A DNA stretch of 64,000 nucleotides from an uncultured Bacteroidales bacterium (GTDB lineage Bacteria > Bacteroidota > Bacteroidia > Bacteroidales > UBA3663). Below are positions 27,190 to 35,862 of the stretch, piece by piece. The translations under genes were made by a program, and so were the position numbers. The notes under the pieces are model-generated. The model was given only the letters and a program-made list of their open reading frames with translations. It had not been told where the DNA came from and did not search any database. The first letter of the stretch is position 1. Each line of letters begins with the position of its first letter. The DNA is taken from NCBI GenBank assembly GCA_905235375.1, contig CAJOLH010000003.1, positions 21,268 through 85,267 on the forward strand. Direction: 5' to 3'.

Positions 27190-27227
27190 TAATAAAGGAT
27201 ATTTTTGTTATTAAAGGGTGTTATTTT
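27173..27227 (-). terminator. Intrinsic terminator of the ABC transporter operon
   Basis: The minus-strand transcript would form a 12-bp stem from AAAATAACACCC and GGGTGTTATTTT with a loop of about 31 nt, followed directly by a run of T. It begins about 20 nt after the stop of the permease gene. The long loop contains the -33 box of the next operon's promoter. Confidence 0.75.
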
Positions 27228-27247
27228 GTCATTTTTGCTATTTTTAG

Positions 27248-28585
27248 TTACTGGCGTATCCATTTTATGAGTTCTTTCCACTCAAATTTCTTGCCATACA
27301 TGAGTATTCCAGTCCGATAGATGCGAGCCGCAAGCCATAGAACCACAAAGGCTGTAACAATCAAGATGCCCAAGGAAAGAACGATTTCCCAAGCCGGCAC
27401 ATCGTAAGGCAAACGGACCATCATCGTGATGGGAGAGGTGAAAGGAATCATCGAACACCACCATGCCAATGGTCCATCGGGATTCTCCATCGAAAACATA
27501 CCGGCATAAAGCGCAAAAATCATGAAGAACATGATAGGCCCCATGAACTGGGACGTATCCTGCTGCTGATCGACAGCTGAACCAAAGGCAGCAAAAAGAC
27601 TCGCATACAATAGATATCCTCCAATGAAATAAAGCACGAAACATGAAAGAATCAAGGGGTAATCAATGCTGAAAATCATTTGAATAATTTCCTTCATGTC
27701 TGAATCAAGAGCAATACCCGAGGTGCCCATCGCCTCAATGGCTTCTGTTGACCCCATGGGAGACATCATCTCTGGAGACATATTCAAACCAAAAATCCCT
27801 GCAGCAATGGTACCACCCACGCTCAGTAGAATACCCCAAATCGCAAACTGTGTGAAACCAACAAGCGCTACGCCAATAATCTTACCCAACATCAGCTCCA
27901 AAGGCTTGCAAGAAGAGACAATAACCTCGACAATACGATTGGTCTTCTCTTCCACTACACCACTCATGATCATTGCGCCATAGGAGAGCACAAACATATA
28001 AATAGCAAGGGCAAGGATGAGTCCAAGAATGGATGACAATTCAGAGCTGCTGATACTTTCTTCTCCCTGCTCATCCCATTTGACCGAATTCACATGAAGA
28101 TTGACATCGCAATCCTTGACAATCTCCTCCAGATTGTCAATACCATAGCTTTCGATACGAGCTTTGCGCAATGCAGGACGAAGGAAATGCTCTATTTCGC
28201 GACTGAAAGAACGAGGGACAGAAGATTCGCTGTATATGCTGAATTCCAAAGTACTGTCGATATTGGCAGGAATAACCACGAGGGCATAGTAATCCTTGCC
28301 ACCAGCGATATACACAGCATGAGCATCCTCTGCATCTTGGGGGGCAATGGCAACAAAATGGAACTCATCGACATCCTTAATCAGAGGAGCATAACTTTGC
28401 CCAGGGCTTTGGTCGATAACAGCCACCACTTTTTCGTCATTGCTGCGGACACTGCTTAACATGATAGGAGCAACGACACAAAGCAATATAGAAAGAATAG
28501 GCACAAGCAAGGTCGTCAAAATGAACGACTTTTTTCCAACCGTTTGCAAATATTCCCTCTGAATGATTAATCCAAGTCTTGACAT
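27248..28585 (-). CDS. ABC-2 family transporter permease (NatB-like)
   Basis: This is a 445-residue permease with one N-terminal membrane segment (about 20-43), a long extracytoplasmic domain (about 45-185) and a cluster of five or six segments in the C-terminal half. SGVVEEKTNRIVEVIVSS is the conserved amphipathic coupling region of the NatB/YhaP branch of ABC-2 exporters. It works with the ATPase encoded just upstream in the same direction. The export substrate (sodium, peptide or drug in characterised relatives) cannot be inferred. Confidence 0.88.
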   Translation of the reverse strand: MSRLGLIIQREYLQTVGKKSFILTTLLVPILSILLCVVAPIMLSSVRSNDEKVVAVIDQSPGQSYAPLIKDVDEFHFVAIAPQDAEDAHAVYIAGGKDYYALVVIPANIDSTLEFSIYSESSVPRSFSREIEHFLRPALRKARIESYGIDNLEEIVKDCDVNLHVNSVKWDEQGEESISSSELSSILGLILALAIYMFVLSYGAMIMSGVVEEKTNRIVEVIVSSCKPLELMLGKIIGVALVGFTQFAIWGILLSVGGTIAAGIFGLNMSPEMMSPMGSTEAIEAMGTSGIALDSDMKEIIQMIFSIDYPLILSCFVLYFIGGYLLYASLFAAFGSAVDQQQDTSQFMGPIMFFMIFALYAGMFSMENPDGPLAWWCSMIPFTSPITMMVRLPYDVPAWEIVLSLGILIVTAFVVLWLAARIYRTGILMYGKKFEWKELIKWIRQ

Positions 28586-28610
28586 TGAATAATGATTATT
28601 ATTGGAAAGA

Positions 28611-28682
28611 TAGTGACTATAATAACTAAAGGGCTATAGTGGCTATTGCGGCTATAGTGGCTATAATTACTATAGAGCTATA
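28611..28682. repeat. Degenerate 9-bp tandem repeat between the ABC transporter genes
   Basis: The 97-nt spacer between ATPase and permease genes contains repeated GCTATAGTG-like units: GGCTATAGT, GGCTATTGC, GGCTATAGT, GGCTATAAT, then weaker copies such as ACTATAGAG. The period is 9 bp over roughly eight units, with decay at both ends. It does not disrupt either gene. Confidence 0.7.
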
Positions 28683-29552
28683 TTAACTATTGACTTTCAG
28701 TTTGTCTGCGGCTCCTACAGCCTGCATAAATATCTGCTGCATCGTGGGGAGCACCTCATGGAAACCAGCAAGCGGGTACTGTGCATTCAGCTGAGCTATT
28801 GCATCGTGAATCGACATACCCTTGGGAAGCTGATAATCAAACTCCTGTCCGTCCTCTAAAAGGACACGGAACTGATGGGTACGATATTTATGACGAATCT
28901 CATCCACCCTGCCCTGAAGTACAACCTCAGAATGATTGATAAGCGTTATCTCCTGACAAATCTCCTCGACCGAAGACATGTTGTGAGTCGAAAAAAGAAT
29001 AGCAGCACCCTCATCCTTCAAACGGATAATCTCGCGCTTGAGCTGCTCCGCATTGACAGGATCAAAGCCCGAGAACGGCTCATCGAAGATAAGCAATGGC
29101 GGACGATGTATAACCGTAGCAATAAACTGAACTTTCTGGGCCATACCCTTTGAAAGCTGTTCCACTTTCTTATCGCGCCAATTGCCAAGGTCGAAACGCT
29201 CAAGCCACTCCTTCATCCGCACGATGGCATCATGCCTGGAAAGTCCACGAAGTCGAGCAAGATAAACAATCTCGTCCTGCACCTTCATCTTCTTGTAGAG
29301 GCCACGCTCCTCCGGCAGGTAACCGATATGACGAATATCATCATCGGTCATCGGACGACCATGCATCAGCACGTTGCCACTGTCGGCATGTGTGATACGA
29401 TTGATGATGCGAATCAGACTGGTCTTGCCTGAACCGTTAGGACCCAACAGTCCATAAATGGATCCATCGGGCACCTTTAGATTGACATGACTCAAGGCAA
29501 CATGATTTCCATATCTCTTACTGACGTCGGCAACTTCTATAAATGATGACAT
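28683..29552 (-). CDS. ABC transporter ATP-binding protein (NatA-like)
   Basis: The 289-residue ATPase has Walker A GPNGSGKT (about 38-45), the Q-loop region YLPEERGLY, signature LSKGMAQ, Walker B LLIFDEP and switch His in FSTHNM. The extra C-terminal domain of about 75 residues (from about 215) is typical of the NatA/CcmA-type exporters. It pairs with the ABC-2 permease 97 nt downstream. The YLPEERGLY segment, with Glu-Glu-Arg after the Q-loop position, is characteristic of this exporter subfamily. Confidence 0.92.
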   Translation of the reverse strand: MSSFIEVADVSKRYGNHVALSHVNLKVPDGSIYGLLGPNGSGKTSLIRIINRITHADSGNVLMHGRPMTDDDIRHIGYLPEERGLYKKMKVQDEIVYLARLRGLSRHDAIVRMKEWLERFDLGNWRDKKVEQLSKGMAQKVQFIATVIHRPPLLIFDEPFSGFDPVNAEQLKREIIRLKDEGAAILFSTHNMSSVEEICQEITLINHSEVVLQGRVDEIRHKYRTHQFRVLLEDGQEFDYQLPKGMSIHDAIAQLNAQYPLAGFHEVLPTMQQIFMQAVGAADKLKVNS

Positions 29553-29610
29553 TTATCTGATTCAAGAAATATTTAATACAATTTACTATTCATGTTTGGG
29601 AAAGCAGGTG

Positions 29611-29639
29611 CGTCCAAAGCTTGAAATAAACTTTGGACG
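29611..29639 (-). terminator. Hairpin downstream of the aldo/keto reductase gene
   Basis: CGTCCAAAG and CTTTGGACG form a perfect 9-bp stem with an 11-nt loop, 12 nt beyond the reductase stop. A clear T run does not follow, so its strength as a terminator is doubtful, but position and symmetry fit the end of the dnaJ-polyferredoxin-reductase unit. Confidence 0.5.
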
Positions 29640-29650
29640 AACCCAACCTT

Positions 29651-31117
29651 TTAGGCATTTCGCTTCAAATCCTCAACGAACTTATTGATACGCTCCATCT
29701 GACGCGAGATTCTGATGTTCTGCGGACAATGCGGCTCACACTGGTTACACCCTACACAATGATCTGCCTGACGCAAACGCGGCACCGCACGATCGTAGGA
29801 AATCAGGTAATCGCGACGCAACTTGGCGTAATCAGGATCCTCCTCGCCTGCAGGAAGCGAACCCTCGTTTACACATTTATTATAATGTACGAAAATAGCG
29901 GGAATGTTCAAACCATACGGACATGGCATACAATAATTGCAGTCGTTGCAGGGGATCAGCGGATATTTGAGAATAAGCTGGGCTGCTTCCTCAAGATAAT
30001 CAAGGTCCTCGTCGGTCAATGGCTTCATAGGACTATAGGTGCGAAGATTATCCTCCAGATGCTCCATATATGTCATGCCTGACAACGCGGTTAATACGTG
30101 CTCAAAATGTCCACAGAAACGGAATGCCCAAGAAGCGGAGCTCATCTGTGGTTCACGGCTCTTGAAATGAGCGATGACATGATTTGGAAGACGGCTCAAG
30201 CGTCCACCAAGCAGCGGCTCCATAACCACAGCCATAATTCCACGCTTGTTCAGCTCATTATAAAGATATTCGGCATTGGTATTGCGGCTATTCTGCTCGC
30301 TGGCATGTCGCCAGTCCACATAGTTCATCTGAATCTGAACAAATTCCCAGTGATACAGGCCTTCATCATGCCACTTGAGCAACATGTCGAAGACCCTAAT
30401 ATCGCCATGATAGCTGAATCCAAGATTACGGATGATGCCCTTCTTCTTCTGTTCCACTAGCCAGTCGAGGATCCCATTCTCCATGAAACGCTTGTTGAAT
30501 GTCTCGATGGCATCCAATTCCCTGCCTCCTTCACGTGCTCCACCGCCGATGGCATGCAGCAACAGGTAGTCGATATAATCGGTCTGCAGATTCTTAAGGC
30601 TCCTATGGAACATATCCTGTGAAGCTTTGGTTGACCAATCCTGAGGTGCAAAGTTCGACAGCTTGGTAGCAATATAGAAGCTTTTGCGTGGGAAACCCGA
30701 TTGCTTCAGGGCCGTGCCTGTTGCCAACTCCGAGAAACCCTTGCAATACGCAGGGCTGGTGTCGAAATAATTCACACCATGTTCCAACGCATATTTCACC
30801 AATTTATTGGTCTGCTCCTGATCAATAGAATTTTCGCCAGCACCCTGATTTCTTCCAGAAGTCTGGGGAAGGCGCATCATGCCGTAGCCGAGAAGCGAGA
30901 CCTTGTCTCCTGTGTAAGGATTGATGCGATAGGACATCTCGCCCAGCTGATCCTCACTGAAAGGGCTTCCCGCAGGGTCAAAATCGCCAATGACATCCTG
31001 CGTCTTGACTGTACCGCCCGTACATGACTGAAGTGCAACGCCAGCTCCAACAACTGCACTTCCCAAGCCTAAACGACGAAGAAACTCTCGCCTATTGATT
31101 GTATTCTGTTTTTCCAT
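29651..31117 (-). CDS. Tat-exported iron-sulfur aldo/keto reductase
   Basis: The protein has 488 residues from the ATG at 31117. The N-terminus has a twin-arginine motif (NRREFLRRLG) with a hydrophobic core and Cys32 in ALQSC, so it may be exported folded and lipid-anchored. An AKR barrel follows (about 55-370) with catalytic Asp and Tyr in YFDTSPAYCKG, Lys in IATKLS and His in LLHAIGG. The C-terminal part has two ferredoxin-like clusters, CNDCNYCMPCPYG and CVGCNQCEPHCP. It lies 7 nt after the polyferredoxin gene, which could supply electrons. The longer frame to 31144 would overlap that gene. The substrate is unknown. Confidence 0.88.
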   Translation of the reverse strand: MEKQNTINRREFLRRLGLGSAVVGAGVALQSCTGGTVKTQDVIGDFDPAGSPFSEDQLGEMSYRINPYTGDKVSLLGYGMMRLPQTSGRNQGAGENSIDQEQTNKLVKYALEHGVNYFDTSPAYCKGFSELATGTALKQSGFPRKSFYIATKLSNFAPQDWSTKASQDMFHRSLKNLQTDYIDYLLLHAIGGGAREGGRELDAIETFNKRFMENGILDWLVEQKKKGIIRNLGFSYHGDIRVFDMLLKWHDEGLYHWEFVQIQMNYVDWRHASEQNSRNTNAEYLYNELNKRGIMAVVMEPLLGGRLSRLPNHVIAHFKSREPQMSSASWAFRFCGHFEHVLTALSGMTYMEHLEDNLRTYSPMKPLTDEDLDYLEEAAQLILKYPLIPCNDCNYCMPCPYGLNIPAIFVHYNKCVNEGSLPAGEEDPDYAKLRRDYLISYDRAVPRLRQADHCVGCNQCEPHCPQNIRISRQMERINKFVEDLKRNA

Positions 31118-31124
31118 AGCACAA

Positions 31125-32732
31125 TTAGATTTCACGTTGAACATCTATTCCCTCAACATAAATTGCGGAGAATGGTCTTGCAGGGCAAAGATTCTCGCAA
31201 GCTCCGCATCCGATGCATCGCTCTTCATCAACAGTAGGGATGAGCAAACTCCTGCGATCGTCGGGATTGCTGTGCACCATCTTGATGGCCGAAGTTGGAC
31301 AACGACGGCTGCAGAGGCCACAACTCACTTCATCGGTATTGACAATACAATTCTCGGCAATCCAATGAGCAGTACCAATCTTGGTACTCGACTTCACGGC
31401 ACGACGTTCCTTATCATTACCCGGGAACTTGACAATAGCTCCTGCAGGACAAACATCCGAGCAACGTGTACATTCTGGTCGGCAAAAGCCACGCTCATAA
31501 CTGCTCGTTGGCATCATCATGTGCAAGAGGTCATTGCTCGGACGAAGCACATCATTCGGACACTCCGATACACAAAGCTGGCAGCCCGTACACTTCGTTT
31601 GCATATTCTTAAGGCTGATGGCTCCTGGCGGACAAATCGGCTGTTTCCGCTCCGGACGCTTCTTTCCGGTAATGACTGACAATCCACCATCCGTAGTTTT
31701 CTCTTGGGCGCTGACGAAAGATGCACCAAGCACCGTAGCCGTAGCCGTCATGAAAGCGCGTCGTGTAGGACCTGCATCTTGGGCTGAAGCGTTTGAATTA
31801 CTTGATGCGCTAACAGCATCGGATTTCTTCGATGCACCAAGTTGTGCATCGCTCGAAGGGCATGAAACGCGCGAGAATGAAAGAGCCCCATGCTGACACG
31901 TGCCAATACAGTTGAAGCAATCGACGCAACGCGTACTGTCAACGGCGGGGACAAGACCCTTCTGCTTCTCATCGCGATTAGGAATGAAGATAGCAGAGCT
32001 CTTGCAGGCACGTTCACACAGGCGACACGATTTGCACTTGTCTGCCTTGATATCTATGCCAACAACTCGCTTGGCAGAAAGAATGCCGAGCAAAGTTCCG
32101 ACAGGGCAAAGGCGATTGCAGTAGAAACGACCATCAATCCAAGCCATAACAAAAATGACCAGGAATGTCACAGCCGCGACAATGAGGACAGGCATCGAGC
32201 GCATCCAGACACTCACTTGATAATAATCAAAGGTGCCTGCAGCCTCGCTCTGGTCGGCAAGTAAGTTATTGCCCATCTCGAACAATGGCTGAAGCAGCAT
32301 GGTGACAATGCGGCCAAACGAACTATACGGTGCAAGCAACTGAACAAATGTGCCGAAGCCAGCAAAGAGACAAACAACAAACAAACCGAAAATCGTGTAA
32401 CGTAGAATGTTGAGACCCTTGCTGTTCTCGTAGGAGAATCGACCAAAACGACGCTTGTTCTTGTCAAGCTTGAGTTTGCCTGAAATCCAAGAAATAACGT
32501 CCTGCATAATTCCCAAAGGACATATCACAGAACAATAAATACGACCCATGAGCACTGTGACAGCAGCAAGGACTATCACCACCACCCAATTGAAAGCGAG
32601 CAATGCAGGCAGAAACTGCAGTTTGGCCATCCATCCCACACAATGCTGAGCAGTGCCAGTAAAGTCAAGGAACAGCCAATTGAGGCCCAGAAAGAAGACG
32701 AGGGCCAGAAGTCGGCGAATGTGCTTAAGCAT
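31125..32732 (-). CDS. Membrane polyferredoxin, NapH-like half fused to a NapG-like half
   Basis: This is a 535-residue protein. The first half has four or five membrane segments with the NapH/NosR hallmarks CxxxCP at 67-71 and 205-209, then two 4Fe-4S motifs (CKSCRLCERACK and CVDCFNCIGTCQ). After a Ser/Ala-rich linker (about 298-320), GPTRRAFMTATATVLGASFV (321-340) looks like an internal twin-arginine signal. A second iron-sulfur half follows with CTGCQLCVSECP, CTRCSDVCP, CGLCSRRCP and CIGCGACENLCP. It probably passes electrons from the quinol pool to the exported reductase encoded next. It starts 29 nt after the dnaJ stop. Confidence 0.85.
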   Translation of the reverse strand: MLKHIRRLLALVFFLGLNWLFLDFTGTAQHCVGWMAKLQFLPALLAFNWVVVIVLAAVTVLMGRIYCSVICPLGIMQDVISWISGKLKLDKNKRRFGRFSYENSKGLNILRYTIFGLFVVCLFAGFGTFVQLLAPYSSFGRIVTMLLQPLFEMGNNLLADQSEAAGTFDYYQVSVWMRSMPVLIVAAVTFLVIFVMAWIDGRFYCNRLCPVGTLLGILSAKRVVGIDIKADKCKSCRLCERACKSSAIFIPNRDEKQKGLVPAVDSTRCVDCFNCIGTCQHGALSFSRVSCPSSDAQLGASKKSDAVSASSNSNASAQDAGPTRRAFMTATATVLGASFVSAQEKTTDGGLSVITGKKRPERKQPICPPGAISLKNMQTKCTGCQLCVSECPNDVLRPSNDLLHMMMPTSSYERGFCRPECTRCSDVCPAGAIVKFPGNDKERRAVKSSTKIGTAHWIAENCIVNTDEVSCGLCSRRCPTSAIKMVHSNPDDRRSLLIPTVDEERCIGCGACENLCPARPFSAIYVEGIDVQREI

Positions 32733-32761
32733 AGAGAATAGTTGGTAAAAATAGTAAGAAA

Positions 32762-33913
32762 TTAACTGAACATCGACTTGAAATGCTCCTTGAACTTAGC
32801 GAATGCCGATGCCGGAGCCTTGTAGGCATCACTCTCGCGCATCTGTTCGACAAGTTTGCGCTGACTGTCGGTCAACTTCTCGGGAACATAGACACCTACG
32901 TTGATGATCAAATCGCCACGACGCATCGACGTGCGTCCATAACGATCGACCTGTGGAAGACCCTCGCCCGAAATGGTAATCTGCGTATTGGGCTGAGTAC
33001 CTGCCTTGATACTGACCTTCTTCGACCCTTGAACAAGGGGCACCGTAACCTCGCCTCCCAAAACGGCAGTGGGGAAATCGACAAGCAGATTGTAATAGAG
33101 CGTAGAATCCTGACGAATAAAATCGGGATGATTCTCCTCCTCGATAAGGATATAGAGGTCGCCCGCTTCACCGCCCATCTTGCCCGCATGTCCATAGCCT
33201 TGCATCGTCAGTTGCATTCCTCCGGCTACACCAGCAGGAATATTGACATCTACGACCTGGTCACCCAATATTACGCCCTCGCCATGGCAATTCGAACAAC
33301 GGGTCTTGATCTTCTTGCCAGTTCCTTTGCAATCAGGACAGATCGATTCGGTCTGCATACGACCAAAGAGGCTATTGACAACCTGAACGACACGACCCCG
33401 CCCATGGCACTTTCCACAGGTCTCGAACTCTGTTCCATTCTTGGCACCCGTGCCATTACAATGAGGACATTGGACGTACTTCTTGATTTTGAGGTGCTTC
33501 TCGACACCCGTCACTACATCTGCCAAGCTGACCTTGACACGTACTCGAATGGATGATCCACGTTGCCCACCAGGTTCGTCATCATCGCCGCCAAAGAAAC
33601 TGCTGAACCCACCGGAACCACCAAAGATGGAATTGAAAAGATCAAAGGGATTGACTCCGCTCCCTCCGCCTGTGCCACCTCCAAAGGGATCGTTAAAGCC
33701 GAATTGGTCGTAACGCTGTCGTCTCTGCGGGTCACTCAAAACCTCATACGCCTCAGCACATTGCTTGAATTTCTCCTCAGCTGTCTTGTCGCCAGGATTC
33801 TTATCGGGATGATATTTGATGGCAAGCTTGCGATATGCATGCTTGATTTGTTCTATTGTGGCCGTCTTTTCGATGCCGAGTACTTCGTAATAATCTTGTT
33901 TTTCCATTTTCAT
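32762..33913 (-). CDS. dnaJ: Chaperone DnaJ
   Basis: This 383-residue type I J-protein has a J-domain with HPD in KYHPDKNPG (about 36-38) and a Gly/Phe-rich linker (about 73-112). The zinc-binding domain has four CxxCxGxG repeats ([32 protein letters not shown]), followed by the two C-terminal substrate-binding domains. It stimulates DnaK ATPase and presents unfolded clients. A second ATG two codons in (33907) could be the true start. The upstream neighbour is an HD-domain gene and not grpE, and it has its own TAnnTTTG promoter. Two electron-transfer genes follow closely. Confidence 0.97.
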   Translation of the reverse strand: MKMEKQDYYEVLGIEKTATIEQIKHAYRKLAIKYHPDKNPGDKTAEEKFKQCAEAYEVLSDPQRRQRYDQFGFNDPFGGGTGGGSGVNPFDLFNSIFGGSGGFSSFFGGDDDEPGGQRGSSIRVRVKVSLADVVTGVEKHLKIKKYVQCPHCNGTGAKNGTEFETCGKCHGRGRVVQVVNSLFGRMQTESICPDCKGTGKKIKTRCSNCHGEGVILGDQVVDVNIPAGVAGGMQLTMQGYGHAGKMGGEAGDLYILIEEENHPDFIRQDSTLYYNLLVDFPTAVLGGEVTVPLVQGSKKVSIKAGTQPNTQITISGEGLPQVDRYGRTSMRRGDLIINVGVYVPEKLTDSQRKLVEQMRESDAYKAPASAFAKFKEHFKSMFS

Positions 33914-33964
33914 TTATCGGCCGAAATGTAGCCGATTAAAACATTTGCACGTATAAAACGGGCA

Positions 33965-33996
33965 CAAATATAAATATAATATGGTAAAAAAGCAAA
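33965..33996 (-). promoter_or_regulatory. dnaJ promoter
   Basis: TTTG (33996-33993) and TATATTTG (33972-33965) are separated by 20 nt on the minus strand, about 50 nt before the dnaJ start. No CIRCE-type inverted repeat was seen. Confidence 0.7.
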
Positions 33997-33999
33997 TAT

Positions 34000-34617
34000 T
34001 TAACCTAAATTCACAGAAAAAATACGACACAACTCTTCAAAACGTGCTGTGCTGTCAGCTCCGAATTTCATCATCGAACGCTTGACCCGCTCCAGTTCCT
34101 TCTCCTTGGACGGGTCACCGGACTTGCTATAAAACTTATCTGCGAGGCACACAAGCTTCTCCTCCAGCGTCTCAGGGACGAGGTCACGAGGAGGTGTTAT
34201 CGGAAGGTTCTGCGCTACAATATCCTGCACTGTAAGTCCTGCACCCGTGTGCCGTTCGCAGATGCGGGCAATCTGCTCCAGCCGCTCAGGTCGCACCGAA
34301 AACTCCGAGCAACGATTTCCGTCTATCATGTCCCGAAGCATTTGCGCCCCTATGATGCCATGACAAATATAAGGCTCGTTGCCCTCACAATGGATTCCAG
34401 GGCCATACGTCCTGCCGATGCCGAGATCATGCAGAAGAGCGCCGTCGTTGACAAGCTCTTCGTCGATGGCAAAGAGTTCTGCAGTAGGGTTTTCTCGGCG
34501 CGCCGCCTCCAATATTGCGAACGCCTTATCGCGCACTTTCTCGCTGTGGAGTATCAGAAGCCGCCGAAGTGCAGTGTCATGTGGATAAAAGTGGTAGATG
34601 ATGTCGTATGGATTCAT
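34000..34617 (-). CDS. HD-domain phosphohydrolase family protein
   Basis: This is a 205-residue cytosolic protein with a metal-binding HD pair at His63-Asp64 (ALLHDLGIGRT), an upstream His24 in LHSEKV, and further His residues in YICHGIIGAQM and CERHTGAGL, the order expected of HD hydrolases. The LGIGRT...CERHTGAGL arrangement matches an uncharacterised HD subfamily (TIGR00295-like) found in archaea and Bacteroidota. The substrate, probably a nucleotide or phosphoester, is unknown. It is transcribed divergently from the NamZ-type gene with back-to-back promoters. Confidence 0.8.
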   Translation of the reverse strand: MNPYDIIYHFYPHDTALRRLLILHSEKVRDKAFAILEAARRENPTAELFAIDEELVNDGALLHDLGIGRTYGPGIHCEGNEPYICHGIIGAQMLRDMIDGNRCSEFSVRPERLEQIARICERHTGAGLTVQDIVAQNLPITPPRDLVPETLEEKLVCLADKFYSKSGDPSKEKELERVKRSMMKFGADSTARFEELCRIFSVNLG

Positions 34618-34632
34618 TTTTATCAGTTTTTA

Positions 34633-34664
34633 TTTGGCTGTTTCGATTATTATTCGTATATTTG
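34633..34664 (+). promoter_or_regulatory. Promoter of the NamZ-type gene
   Basis: TTTG (34633-34636) and TATATTTG (34657-34664) are spaced by 20 nt, about 38 nt before the ATG at 34703. It sits within 6 nt of the opposing promoter for the HD-domain gene. Confidence 0.7.
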
Positions 34665-34669
34665 CGCCG

Positions 34670-34699
34670 CAAAAGTACTGCTTTTTTTGGACATTTCAA
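34670..34699 (-). promoter_or_regulatory. Promoter of the HD-domain gene
   Basis: On the minus strand, TTG (34699-34697) and TACTTTTG (34677-34670) are spaced by 19 nt and lie about 52 nt before the start at 34617. The -33 box falls 4 nt from the divergent gene's start codon, so the two transcription units compete for the same 80 bp. Confidence 0.55.
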
Positions 34700-34702
34700 A
34701 CA

Positions 34703-35830
34703 ATGAAGAAAATAAATTTAGTATATTTCGTCCTTTGGATAGCTTTTCTTGGGCTTTCCGCCCCATCTTTAGCGCAAACAAATGCGATGGGACGTGTAAG
34801 GACTGGTGCCGAATCGATGGGCCAATATCTTCCGATGCTCGATGGCAAGCGTGTGGGGTTGGTTGTCAACCAGACGTCCGTCGTGCAGCGACCTTCAGAT
34901 GGCGCATTTATCCCGCTCCCCGACACACTTTTGCGCCGAGGTGTGGACGTTCGTTGCATCATGGCTCCCGAGCATGGCTACAAGGGTTCGGCCGAAGCTG
35001 GTGCGCACATCAAGGATGGCAAGGATGCGGCTACAGGCCTCAGCATCTACAGTCTCTATGGCAATGACAAAAAGCCACGGAAGGAATGGTTGGACGGCCT
35101 TGATGTCCTCGTCTTCGATATTCAGGATGTAGGCTGCCGCTTCTACACCTATCTCTCCACGCTTTATTATGTGATGCAGGCCTGTGGCGAACAGCATAAG
35201 GAACTCATCATCCTCGATCGTCCGAATCCCAATGATACGGTTGATGGTCCCACCTTGAAACCCGGAAACGAGAGTTTCGTGGGCATCATTCCCATTCCTC
35301 TGATGCATGGTTGTACCTTGGGAGAATTGGCTCGCATCATGGCTGAAATGGGGTGGCTCGATGAAAAACGCCAACCCGGTATGCCCGAACCGCAAGACCA
35401 TTTCACCGTTATCCCATGTGCCAACTGGAAACATGGTCAGCCCTATAGCTTGCCCATAGGTCCTTCGAAAAACCTGCAGAACGATCATGCCATTGCCCTC
35501 TATCCCAGTCTCTGCCTCTTCGAAGGATCGGAGGTGAGTGTTGGTCGTGGGACGGATCATCCATTTGAGATGTTTGGCAGTCATGACTTGCGTAATGTCG
35601 AAGCCCCACGCGGTTTCAGTCTGCAATTCTATATGCAGCATCAGAAGGAAAACGGATGGGGATGGATCACCCGTGCGAAGTTCTTCAATATGCTCGCGGG
35701 CAGCGACCAGCTCTACAACCAGCTGAAAGCGGGAATGTCTGAGGCTCAGATCCGAAAGACCTGGCAGGCCGATTTGGAGCGATTCAAGGCGATACGCAAG
35801 CAGTATGCCATCTACCCCATACCCGAATAA
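34703..35830 (+). CDS. DUF1343 exo-beta-N-acetylmuramidase (NamZ type)
   Basis: The protein has 375 residues from the ATG at 34703, which gives a clean signal peptide (LVYFVLWIAFLGLSAPSLAQ, about 4-24). An upstream in-frame extension would read through the promoter. The body has GLVVNQTSV, MAPEHGYKG, DGLDVLVFDIQDVGCRFYTY, ILDRPNPN and EGSEVSVGRGTDHPFEMFG, all characteristic of DUF1343, the family of NamZ (GH171) that removes terminal MurNAc from peptidoglycan fragments. Periplasmic action in cell-wall recycling is likely. TamB follows 32 nt later, so they may be co-transcribed. Confidence 0.88.
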   Translation: MKKINLVYFVLWIAFLGLSAPSLAQTNAMGRVRTGAESMGQYLPMLDGKRVGLVVNQTSVVQRPSDGAFIPLPDTLLRRGVDVRCIMAPEHGYKGSAEAGAHIKDGKDAATGLSIYSLYGNDKKPRKEWLDGLDVLVFDIQDVGCRFYTYLSTLYYVMQACGEQHKELIILDRPNPNDTVDGPTLKPGNESFVGIIPIPLMHGCTLGELARIMAEMGWLDEKRQPGMPEPQDHFTVIPCANWKHGQPYSLPIGPSKNLQNDHAIALYPSLCLFEGSEVSVGRGTDHPFEMFGSHDLRNVEAPRGFSLQFYMQHQKENGWGWITRAKFFNMLAGSDQLYNQLKAGMSEAQIRKTWQADLERFKAIRKQYAIYPIPE

Positions 35831-35862
35831 GACAGCACGCGGAAACTGAATAGACGAACCAA

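Noticed and set aside
27027..27247. Invertible promoter or UpxY leader of a Bacteroides-type capsule locus
   Set aside because: No inverted repeats flank the promoter and no NusG-like gene precedes the export gene.
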